Shown here in pieces: positions 1 to 7,577 of a DNA stretch of 11,061 nt. Source of the stretch: CAYMLQ01 sp964390795 (GTDB lineage: Bacteria > Verrucomicrobiota > Kiritimatiellia > RFP12 > UBA1067); the NCBI GenBank assembly GCA_964390795.1, contig CAYMLQ010000182.1, positions 1 to 11,061 of the forward strand, read 5' to 3'. The notes under the pieces were generated by a model. That model had not been told where the DNA came from, searched no databases, and worked only from the letters and a program-made list of their open reading frames with translations. The position numbers were made by a program, and so were the translations under genes. How positions within the stretch are numbered: the stretch's first letter is position 1; each line of letters starts with the position of its first letter.

Positions 1-58
1 TGACCACACCAGCACACAATCTCAGACCTGAAAATTAAGATGCGTTTGCCCTGAGCGA

Positions 59-1285
59 CTACTCGTAGCGCAGGCAGTCGATGGGGTTCAGGCGCGAGGC
101 GCGCAGGGCGGGATAGAATCCGAAAAACACGCCGATGGCCGCGCTGAAGAGGAAGGCGGCGACCACCGAGGACTCGGTGACGAGGATGGGCCATCCTTGA
201 ATGCGGCCCACGGTCTGCGCGCCGGCGACACCCAGGGCGACGCCGATCAAGCCGCCGACCGTCGAGAGCGCCATGGCCTCGGTGATGAACTGGAGCAGGA
301 TGTCTCCTGGCGTGGCGCCGATCGCCATGCGCAGGCCGATCTCGCGCGTCCGCTCGGTGACTGAAACGAGCATGATGTTCATGATGCCGATCCCGCCGAC
401 CAGCAGGGAGATCGAGGCCACGGTGGTCAGCAGGATGGTCATCAGCTTGGTGATGCTGCCGATGGTGTTGGTGATCTCGGTCATGTCGATAGTATTGAAG
501 TCGTCGTCGGTGTTATTGCTGAGCTTATGACGCTGGCGCAACAGTTTGCCGATCTCCTCTTTGGCGACGGGGATGTCTTCCAGCGCATAGAGGCTCACCA
601 GCAGCATGTTGACGTTGTTGAAGATCGAGTTCTGCAGCACGCGCCGAACCGTGGTGTAGGGCGCGATGATCGTGTCGTCCTGGTCGGAGCCCATGGAGTT
701 GCTGCCCTTGCGCGCCATCACGCCCAGCACGCGGAAAGGCATGTTGCGGATGCGCAGGCTCTTGCCGGTCGGGTCTTCGCCAGGAAAGAGGTTGTCGGAC
801 ACCGTTTGCCCGATAATGCACACGCGCGAGCCCGCCCGCTGGTCGGCGGCGGTGAAGAACGTTCCCGCAGCCATCTCCCAGTTACGGACTTCGGGGAAGT
901 CGATGGAGACGCCCTGGATCTGCGTGGACCAGTTATTTTCCTGGTAGATCGCCTGTCCGCCGGAGCGGACGACCGGGGTGACGGCGCGCACGAGATGCTG
1001 GAGGTCGTGGGCGATGGCCTCCCCGTCTTCGGCGGAGAGGGTTTGGCTGCCGCCGGAGCCGGAATGCACGCCGCCCTGATTGCGGCTGCCGGGGAAAATC
1101 ATGACCAGGTTGTTGCCCATGCTGTTGATCTGGGTCATCATCATGGTCGACGCGCCCTGGCCGATGGCTACGACGGCGATGACGGCTGCGATGCCGACGA
1201 TGATGCCCAAGGCTGTCAGCAGAGATCGCGTCTTGTTGCGGGCGATGGCGCGCAAGGCGACTTTGAAGATCATGAAAAAGTTCAT
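59..1285 (-). CDS. MacB-type ABC transporter permease (FtsX/MacB_PCD family)
   Basis: This inner-membrane permease is the mechanotransmission subunit of a MacAB-TolC-like pump. It couples cytoplasmic ATP hydrolysis to extrusion of a periplasmic substrate through an adaptor and an outer-membrane channel. The 408 residues show the family layout. A short cytoplasmic start ending in RNKTRSLLTALGI leads into a first membrane helix (about 22-43). A large periplasmic domain follows (about 45-275), then three C-terminal helices (about 283-308, 332-356 and 372-396). The last helices include VSVTERTREIGLRMAIGA, and the protein ends with the typical YPALRASRLNPIDCLRYE. The start lies 9 bases after the stop of the ATPase gene, so the two are probably translationally coupled. 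Met5 is an alternative start. In E. coli MacB the ATPase is fused to this domain; here it is a separate gene. The substrate cannot be told from sequence. The 58 bases downstream to the window edge show no clear terminator. Confidence 0.94.
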   Translation of the reverse strand: MNFFMIFKVALRAIARNKTRSLLTALGIIVGIAAVIAVVAIGQGASTMMMTQINSMGNNLVMIFPGSRNQGGVHSGSGGSQTLSAEDGEAIAHDLQHLVRAVTPVVRSGGQAIYQENNWSTQIQGVSIDFPEVRNWEMAAGTFFTAADQRAGSRVCIIGQTVSDNLFPGEDPTGKSLRIRNMPFRVLGVMARKGSNSMGSDQDDTIIAPYTTVRRVLQNSIFNNVNMLLVSLYALEDIPVAKEEIGKLLRQRHKLSNNTDDDFNTIDMTEITNTIGSITKLMTILLTTVASISLLVGGIGIMNIMLVSVTERTREIGLRMAIGATPGDILLQFITEAMALSTVGGLIGVALGVAGAQTVGRIQGWPILVTESSVVAAFLFSAAIGVFFGFYPALRASRLNPIDCLRYE

Positions 1286-1294
1286 AGGATGGGT

Positions 1295-1963
<669 letters not shown>

Positions 1964-1975
1964 GGGATACTTGTC

Positions 1976-3184
1976 TTAATGCATGGCGCGTCGGACATTG
2001 CGGTTACTGCTGCCGCCGGGGGGAGTGGGCATGAAGGGGTTCTTGGGTCCGCCGTTTGATGCGGACTGGTTGCTTTGGAAACCGAGGATCACTTCTTTGC
2101 CTTCAAGGTCGTCGGGGGTTGCGAGCGCGGTGTGGGAACCATCTGAGATGTCGAGCTTGACGGCGATGGCTTCGGGGCGTTTGTCCTCGTTGAGTATCCA
2201 GATCTTGGGGCCTCGGACGTCGGTCACGAGGTTGGTGGGAATAAAGCGAAGCGCGGCCGTCGGGATCATCAGCGTGTTCTCGCGGCGGGCCACCTCGACG
2301 GAGATGTTGGCGGTCATGCCGGGGAATAGTTTCTGGCCGGGATTGTCGGCCTCCACGATGACGGGGTAGGTGACCACGTTCTGCACGGTGGTGGCGGCGA
2401 GGCGGATCTGCTTCACCACGCCGTTAAAGGTGTCGCGGTAGGCGTCGACCGTGAAGCTGACGGGTTGGCCGTCGCGGATCAGCCCCACATCGGCCTCCGG
2501 GATGCTGGCCTCGGCCTGGATGCGCTTGAGGTCGGTCGCGATTTGGAAAAGCTTCTGCGCGCTCATGGACGAAACCACGGTCTGGCCTTCGTCCACGTTG
2601 CGGGCGATGACGACCCCGTCCACCGGTGAGCGGATGGTGCAGTAGTCGAGGTTGGTTTTCGACATTTTGACCGAGGCTTGGGACTGCTCGACGGAGGCCT
2701 GCGCGATTTTCAGTTGGGCCGACAGCGAGTCGCGGTCCGCGCGCACGACGTCGAGGTCGGACTGAGAGAGCATCTTATGCTCGGCGAGCTCGACTTTGCG
2801 GGTCAAATCCTTTTCCGCCAAGGCGAGGCGGATGGCGATCTGTTCGACAGTGGCTTGATTGGACTTGAGCTGTGCGCAATCCTTGGCGTGATTGGATTCA
2901 TAAAGCGCGGGGTCGATTTGAGCGACGACCTGGCTGGTGGTGACAACCGAGTTGAAGTCGACGAAAAGCCGCAGGACACGGCCGTTGACCTGCGTGCCGA
3001 CCTCGACTTGCTTGATGGGCTCGATCGTGCCGGTGGCGCGGATATCTTGAATGACGGTTCCGCGAGTCACGGTGGCGGTGCGATAGGTGAGCGGCTCTTT
3101 TTTCGGACGTTTCTTTTCGTAGGTATACCAACCGCCACCTGCGGCTGCGAGAACGAGAAGCACGATGAATATCTTTTTGATCAT
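1976..3184 (-). CDS. MacA-like periplasmic adaptor (HlyD/RND membrane fusion protein family)
   Basis: This is a membrane fusion protein that bridges the inner-membrane ABC permease to the outer-membrane channel. One N-terminal membrane helix (about 4-20) anchors it. A first lipoyl half and beta-barrel strands follow (about 35-95). A coiled-coil hairpin (about 98-180) contains R129-x3-L133-x6-S140, an exact match to the RLS tip motif by which MacA/AcrA-type adaptors dock to TolC. The second lipoyl half follows (SPVDGVVIARNVDEGQTV, about 186-203), then beta-barrel and membrane-proximal domains. The last 30 residues are a Gly/Pro/Asn-rich tail. The start codon overlaps the upstream TolC-family stop as ATGA. 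The ribosome site AAGGAA lies inside the end of that gene, so the two are translationally coupled. Length (402) is a little above E. coli MacA (371). Substrate is unknown. Confidence 0.94.
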   Translation of the reverse strand: MIKKIFIVLLVLAAAGGGWYTYEKKRPKKEPLTYRTATVTRGTVIQDIRATGTIEPIKQVEVGTQVNGRVLRLFVDFNSVVTTSQVVAQIDPALYESNHAKDCAQLKSNQATVEQIAIRLALAEKDLTRKVELAEHKMLSQSDLDVVRADRDSLSAQLKIAQASVEQSQASVKMSKTNLDYCTIRSPVDGVVIARNVDEGQTVVSSMSAQKLFQIATDLKRIQAEASIPEADVGLIRDGQPVSFTVDAYRDTFNGVVKQIRLAATTVQNVVTYPVIVEADNPGQKLFPGMTANISVEVARRENTLMIPTAALRFIPTNLVTDVRGPKIWILNEDKRPEAIAVKLDISDGSHTALATPDDLEGKEVILGFQSNQSASNGGPKNPFMPTPPGGSSNRNVRRAMH

Positions 3185-4557
3185 GGGTTTCCTTGCTGCG
3201 CTTCGATTGCGACGGGCTCACCCGTCAGGCGTGCGATGCGCGCCTGGGCGGTCTGCTGGTCATAGCGGGCACGCACCACATCGGCCTGCGCCTGGGTGAC
3301 CGCGACCTGCGCGTCGGTCCGCTCAATCGAAGAGGATACGCCGACGCGATACTGCTCATTCACGATATCGCGGTTTTCGGTTGCCTGGCGCGCCACCAGC
3401 TCGGATATTTCCAAGCGCTTCCGAGCGCTCTTGTATTGGGCCACGGCATTGACGATCTCGAGAAACAGCACTTGCTCGGCGTCGGCGGCGCGGGACCGCG
3501 CGGAGCGCAGTTGGGTGACGGCATCCTTGATCCGGTCGGTCTTGCGGTAGCCGTCGAAGAGGTTCTGCGTGGCGCGAAGCGCCCATGAAAAATTCCACGT
3601 GAGCGGAAAGTCGCGGCCTGCAAGGCTCAGGTCTGAGCCCAGCGACAGATCGGGGTAGAGTTCGGCAATGGTCTGGTCCACAGCGGCCGACGCGGCCCGC
3701 GCGCGGGCCCGCAGAACGGCGAGAGACGGATCGCGTTCGCGGGCCAGAGCCATCAGCGAACGAGCATCGGGCTCCGCGCGCGGCGGCATCACATCGTCGC
3801 GGATCGAGTAGGAGGGGTACTCTGCGAGCCCGAGGGCGCGGTTAAGCTGGGCTTGGGCTGTGACGAGGATGTTGCTGACGGTGATGACCGTCAGCGCCGC
3901 GTTACCCCAGTCGACCTCGGCTTTCGTCGCGTCGTACTTGCGCCGCGTGCCGACTCGCACCATGACGCGCGCTTCCTCCAAGTGCTCGGCGTACTGCCGT
4001 TCGCTTTCGAGCGCGACGCGGTAGAGTTCGGTGCTGCGGTGGAGCTCGAAGAAGGCGGCTCTCACCGCGTACGCCACATCCAGCTCTGACGTGCGAAGCT
4101 GCTCCTCCGCGGCGACCAGCGCTTCGAGCGCTTGGCGCTCCTGCGCATCAAGCTTGCCGAAGTCGTAGAGAAGAAGGTCGAGTCCGATGGATCCGCTCCT
4201 TGAGCCGCGCATGGCAGTAGACGATGATCCGCCTTGTGTGTTCTGGGTGCTGCGGCTGTAGCCGCCGCCGGCGTTGATCTGGGGAAAGCGAGCGGAACGC
4301 GTCATGCGGCATTGTAGTCTTGCGGATTCGACCGCTTGTTGCGCCTGAAGGATCGTGGCGTGCTGGTGGAGGGCGATCTGCTCGAGGTTGGTGAGCGCGT
4401 AAGGCCCTGATCCGGTCAGCCCGGCCTCGGCAGCCGTGACGGTCGTTTCGCCTCGAATGCGTCCGCCGTCGGTCTGGGCGTGACGCGCCTGCCGCGCTGC
4501 TTCGCAACCGCAAAGACCGGCTGCAAGAAGAAGTGCAAAAAAAGGTGAATAGGTCAT
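3181..4557 (-). CDS. TolC/OprM-family outer membrane factor, predicted lipoprotein
   Basis: This is the outer-membrane exit duct of the tripartite pump. The 458 residues have the length and alternating helix/strand pattern of the outer membrane efflux family, with two internal repeats (about 60-245 and 270-445). The N-terminus is a short hydrophobic signal (FFALLLAAGL) with lipobox L15-C16-G17-C18, so Cys18 is probably lipidated, as in OprM/NodT-type factors and unlike E. coli TolC. Late motifs such as NLFDGYRKTDRIKDA and QYRVGVSSSIERTDAQVAV are typical of the family. The gene starts 36 bases after the stop of the repeat-protein gene and ends by overlapping the adaptor start by four bases. 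No strong Shine-Dalgarno is visible before this ATG, so translation may depend on read-in from upstream. Confidence 0.93.
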   Translation of the reverse strand: MTYSPFFALLLAAGLCGCEAARQARHAQTDGGRIRGETTVTAAEAGLTGSGPYALTNLEQIALHQHATILQAQQAVESARLQCRMTRSARFPQINAGGGYSRSTQNTQGGSSSTAMRGSRSGSIGLDLLLYDFGKLDAQERQALEALVAAEEQLRTSELDVAYAVRAAFFELHRSTELYRVALESERQYAEHLEEARVMVRVGTRRKYDATKAEVDWGNAALTVITVSNILVTAQAQLNRALGLAEYPSYSIRDDVMPPRAEPDARSLMALARERDPSLAVLRARARAASAAVDQTIAELYPDLSLGSDLSLAGRDFPLTWNFSWALRATQNLFDGYRKTDRIKDAVTQLRSARSRAADAEQVLFLEIVNAVAQYKSARKRLEISELVARQATENRDIVNEQYRVGVSSSIERTDAQVAVTQAQADVVRARYDQQTAQARIARLTGEPVAIEAQQGNP

Positions 4558-4593
4558 GTCAAGCGTTCAACGTGAGTGGGATGTGTGGGCGGG

Positions 4594-7129
4594 TTACCGA
4601 GGACTGCCGGCATAGGAGTCCGCAGATTCCGGCAGGTCGGCGCTGGCGTCCCACCTGTCAAGGCCCGCGTAGGACGACCAGATCGATTCCGGGTTCAGGG
4701 CTTCGGCGTAGGGGGTGTAGGAGGCACGCAAAGTGAACTCCTGATCCGAGAAAGCGTACTCAGTGCCGCAGGGGTAGCTGCAGATGCAGGGTCTCTCGCC
4801 GTTGCATTGGCAGGGGCAGAGGCAGGCTGTCACTTCTGTCTCGGCGCGTGGGACGGCGGGCGCGTCTTCCCAGGCGGCCGGCTCAGCGGCCTGTTCAGGT
4901 GCGGGAGACGAATACGGCGCGGCGGAAGGATTGGCAGCGGGCGTCGCCGTCGCTGCGGGCTGCGTGACATAGACCGTCTCCGCAGGCTGCGTGACATAGA
5001 CCGTCTCCGCAGGCTGTGTGACATAGACCGTCTCTGTGGGCTGTGTGACATAGACCGTTTCGCTGCGGATCACGAGCGGCTCAGGGTCGTAGAGATAATA
5101 CGTGCGGTAGACAGGCCAGGGGTTATAAACGTAGGAGAAGCCGCCGTACCAGCCACTCCTCCATCCGCCGTAGTAGACGCCCGTATAGCCCCAGCCGCCG
5201 CAAGACCAGCTGTCGTAATAGCGCGTGTACGTGCGAACAGGCGCATACGTGGCGATCGAGAGAGCGAAGGAACCGCTGTTCCATGTGAACCCGAAACCTG
5301 CGGGGTAAACCACCGGCCCCCACCAGACCGGACTGCACGCGTGACGGTTGTGCCAATCGTGGGAGTCATGATGAGAGCTGCCGTGGTGATAGCCGGAATA
5401 GTAGCGGGGCTGGTTGTAGCTCACAGGGCGATGATCAAAAGCGGGCTGGTGGATACGGTTATTTGCGCCGTAGGGCGGGCGGTATAGGGAGGTGCGTCCG
5501 TCGTCGCGCCGGAACCCTTCGCGGTCATGTGGTGAGGAGGGCTGCCGAACATGGCTGTTTCCCAGGGACGTGCCGGGGATGGGGCGGTTTAGGGGCGCCC
5601 GGCTCTTACGGTCGATGTCGGACTCGCCGCGCGTAGAACGAAGGCTCAAGCTGTTATGCGTGGGCGCTACGTCACGGTCCGGCTTAAGGAGGTTGGACGT
5701 CCGTCCGCTGTTGGACGTGGGATCGCTGCGGCGGGCGCTAATGGGCGTGTCGGTGTGCGAACGCGCAGGGGAGGGCCGCGTCGGCGTGTCGGTCACGGTC
5801 GGCGCGTCGGTGCGGATGCGCGAAGGGGAGGGCCGCGTCGGCGTGTCGGTCACGGTCGGCGCGTCGGTGCGGATGCGCNNNNNNNNNNNNNNNNNNNNNN
5901 NNNNNNNNNNNNNNNNNNNNNNNNNNNNNNNNNNNNNNNNNNNNNNNNNNNNNNNNNNNNNNNNNNNNNNNNNNNNNNGGGGAGGGCCGCGTCGGCGTGT
6001 CGGTCACGGTCGGCGCGTCGGTGCGGATGCGCGCAGGGGAGGGCCGCGTCGGCGTGTCGGTCACGGTCGGCGCGTCGGTGCGGATGCGCGAAGGGGAGGG
6101 CCGCGTCGGTGTGTCGGTCACGGTCGGCGCGTCGGTTCGGATGCGCGAAGGGGAGTGCCGCGTCGGCGTGTCGGTCACGGTCGGCGTGTCGGTCACGGTC
6201 GGCGCGTCGGTTCGGATGCGCGAAGGGGAGTGCCGCGTCGGCGTGTCGGTCACGGTCGGCGCGTCGGTCACGGTCGGCGCGTCGGTGCGGATGCGCGAAG
6301 GGGATGGCCGCGTCGGCGTGTCGGTCACGGTCGGCGTGTCGGTGCGGATGCGAGAGGGTGTCGTACGCGTCGGCTTGCCCGTGACAGTGGGAACAGTGCT
6401 TTGGACGTCAGGAGCGCGTCGCGGCACGGGGGTCTCGGGACGCGTCGGAAGCGTGCGAACGGTTCCGGGATTGCGGGGGTTGTTGTCGGGCGTCACGACG
6501 GTCGGCGCTGGCGTCCGCGTGGACGGGCGCGTGTGATTCTCTGTAGGAGTCACGAACCGCGATGGTGTCAGTTCGCGGGGTGTCGCAGACGGGATCGTTA
6601 CAGGCGTCTGACGAGTCGGGGTGTCACGCGAGGTGGGCGCAACCCGGAATGAGGAGGTGTCTCGCTCAGAGGGCACGCGCGACGGTGTGATAACCGGTGC
6701 CGGCGCAGGGGTGGATCTCCGCGAACTGACACTGTCGTAGGAGGGGCCTTGCGAACGCTCGCTGGGCGCCGACCGGACAGCCGGTGCAGGTGCAGTATGA
6801 CTAAAGGACTGCGCGGGCGCACTGCGTTCGCCGCCGCCCGAACGGAAAGAGGACGGGCCCACTCCAACGGACGGCGCGACGCGCTGCGTCGGTGCTGGCG
6901 TAAAGGACGGCGTCACGCGCTGCGTCGGTGCTGGCGTAAAGGACGGCGTCACGCGCTGCGTCGGTGCCGCTGGAGCAGGCGCAACGCTGCGCGAACTGGT
7001 GCGGGACGCGGCCGGCTCGCTGGTTGAGCGGTCTCCAGATCCGCGTGAAAAAGGGTCGTTTCGAGCGAGGCACACGCTTGAGGCGTAGGTAACGGCGATG
7101 ATCAATAACGGAACCACTTTGGTATTCAT
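4594..7129 (-). CDS. Secreted repeat protein with Tyr/Gly/Trp-rich and Cys-rich regions, interrupted by an assembly gap
   Basis: I do not recognise this protein. It starts at 7129 with AGGAGG five bases upstream. It has a signal peptide (positively charged start, hydrophobic 5-19, likely cleavage after VCLA). Then come a Ser/Pro/Thr/Arg-rich region with a 12-residue repeat (APTQRVTPSFTP) and a basic Thr-Pro region. The 19-residue array TDAPTVTDTPTRPSPSRIR follows and contains 100 Ns (5879-5978). Beyond the gap the protein continues with a polar segment, a His-rich patch (5335-5390), a Tyr/Gly/Trp-rich region (about 5080-5330), four ETVYVTQPA repeats (4957-5064) and seven clustered cysteines (4768-4824). 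As printed, the two sides of the gap are in different frames. A gap length divisible by three, as the repeat phase requires, joins them into one protein of over 810 residues. An apparent start at 5853 lies inside the array and is unlikely to be real. It is the first gene of the efflux operon. Surface or envelope location is inferred. Confidence 0.8.
4768..4824 (-). other. Seven-cysteine cluster near the C-terminus of the repeat protein
   Basis: On the minus strand this segment encodes CxCxCxC-x5-CxC-x3-C: seven cysteines in 19 residues, with Pro and Gln between them. The spacing resembles metal-thiolate clusters such as those of metallothioneins, but the surrounding protein is not a known metallothionein. 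In an exported protein they could instead form disulfides; seven is an odd number, leaving at least one free unless it pairs with the cysteines near 5195 or 5336. Function is inferred only. Confidence 0.6.
4957..5064 (-). repeat. 27-bp tandem repeat, four copies, encoding ETVYVTQPA
   Basis: Four head-to-tail copies at exact 27-base spacing; the conserved string gtgacatagaccgt begins at 4964, 4991, 5018 and 5045. In the reading frame each copy encodes nine residues, ETVYVTQP followed by A or T. The copies differ by only a few bases, so they are a recent or actively homogenised expansion. They form a linker between the Tyr/Gly/Trp-rich region and an Ala/Pro-rich stretch leading to the cysteine cluster. 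Confidence 0.9.
5768..6356 (-). repeat. 57-bp coding tandem repeat array (19-residue unit), with assembly gap inside
   Basis: On the plus strand the anchor ggggag (ggggat in the last) recurs at 5768, 5825, 5979, 6036, 6093, 6150, 6225 and 6300. Spacings are 57 bases, except two of 75. The unit encodes TDAPTVTDTPTRPSPSRIR. The two 75-base units (6150-6224 and 6225-6299) carry one extra 18-base TD(A/T)PTV module and share an RHSP variant, so one probably arose by duplicating the other. Degenerate half-units flank both ends (about 5744-5767 and 6357-6380). Because the unit is a multiple of three, long open frames also exist in the other frames and on the plus strand. Confidence 0.95.
5879..5978. 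other. Assembly gap (100 N) of placeholder length
   Basis: Exactly 100 Ns interrupt the 57-bp array. The base before the gap (5878) is position 54 of a unit, and the base after it (5979) is position 1 of a unit. The missing sequence is therefore expected to be 3 + 57k bases, plus 18 for each longer unit. One hundred is not compatible with this and also breaks the reading frame. Confidence 0.95.
6869..6968 (-). repeat. 36-bp tandem repeat, about 2.8 copies, encoding APTQRVTPSFTP
   Basis: The string gcgctgcgtcggtgc occurs at 6881, 6917 and 6953, exactly 36 bases apart, and the intervening bases of the two full copies match. A degenerate left end resembles the same unit. In the reading frame it gives three copies of APTQRV followed by TPSFTP or APSVGV, near residues 54-90 of the secreted repeat protein. 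Pro/Thr/Ser content suggests an extended linker. Confidence 0.88.
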
Positions 7130-7344
7130 AACGGCCTCCTTACTGAAATAAGGCTTATGGGGCTATAATACATAGCGGATACAGCTTAGGGCTTCGCTCT
7201 GACTGAGTCAAGCCGTGCCGCAGCGGAATGTGGCCCCTTCGCCTCTGTTAAACGGATTGGGGGGTGACGTATTGCCAGTGACCGACATTAAATTTAAACT
7301 TCTGTTTAATACAATGGTTTCATTGGTGATGTGCGTCAGAATGG

Positions 7345-7414
7345 CGCACTCTGGCCAGGTGAGACACTCAAAGTGCGACATGATGATGTCTCACTTGTTA
7401 GTCGGTGTTTTTTT
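7345..7414 (+). promoter_or_regulatory. Candidate structured RNA (H-type pseudoknot plus T-run) in the dnaK leader
   Basis: An 11-pair stem can form between 7356-7366 and 7387-7397 (one G-U pair). Its 20-base loop contains AGTGCG (7372-7377), which is perfectly complementary to CGCACT (7345-7350) just upstream, giving H-type pseudoknot geometry with connecting loops of 5, 5 and 9 bases. GTGCG at 7331-7335 can compete for the same upstream strand. A run of seven T follows at 7408-7414, ten bases after the stem. This could be an attenuator or leader structure if transcription starts upstream. It could also be chance in AT-rich DNA. Confidence 0.35.
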
Positions 7415-7490
7415 GTTACTTCTCAATTGCCGTCATAAGTTGTTATCATTTAGCTTGTTATAAAATCATGATGGCGGGTATTCCATCTTA

Positions 7491-7507
7491 TTGGCATACA
7501 AGGTGCT
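7491..7507 (+). promoter_or_regulatory. Possible sigma-54 (-24/-12) promoter for dnaK
   Basis: TTGGCATACAAGGTGCT matches the -24/-12 pattern TGGCAC-N5-TTGC at eight of ten fixed positions. The invariant GG (7493-7494) and GC (7505-7506) are at the required spacing. Transcription would start near 7518, about 60 bases before the dnaK ATG. Sigma-54 control of dnaK is not the usual arrangement, and a single match of this quality can arise by chance. Confidence 0.25.
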
Positions 7508-7577
7508 TGATTAACTGCCAGTTCGCACGGCATGTATTTTGAATCAACGATGAGGCGAACGGATTGGAGCTGAGAAC

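Larger units (their letters stand above)
7130..7577. promoter_or_regulatory. Divergent intergenic region between the repeat-protein operon and dnaK
   Basis: This 448-base stretch is clearly richer in A+T than its neighbours and holds no convincing gene. It must carry promoters for the minus-strand efflux operon and the plus-strand chaperone genes. Visible elements are: AGGAGG at 7135-7140 (minus strand, ribosome site for the repeat protein), a TATAAT at 7164-7169 without a good -35 box, a perfect dyad TGACTGAGTCA at 7200-7210, an inverted repeat TTAAAC-ttct-GTTTAA at 7294-7309, a structured segment at 7345-7414, a sigma-54-like site at 7491-7507, and GGAG at 7566-7569 eight bases before the dnaK ATG. 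No convincing CIRCE operator or heat-shock sigma-32 promoter is seen. Confidence 0.75.

Noticed and set aside
5768..6356. CRISPR array
   Set aside because: Repeats are directly adjacent with no unique spacers, remain in one reading frame and encode a regular 19-residue unit.
5492..6652. Long plus-strand open frames across the repeat array
   Set aside because: The 57-base unit is a multiple of three, so stop-free frames persist in several frames. The plus-strand products are Arg-Gly-Arg-rich noise without a start signal, while the minus strand has a signal peptide and ribosome site.
7356..7414. Standard intrinsic terminator
   Set aside because: The T-run starts ten bases after the stem, the loop is 20 bases, and no plus-strand gene lies upstream to be terminated.
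7215..7463. Small 82-codon frame (GTG start) in the intergenic region
   Set aside because: No ribosome site precedes it, the composition follows the AT-rich spacer, and it would overlap the structured leader of dnaK. A small hydrophobic protein cannot be excluded but is unsupported.
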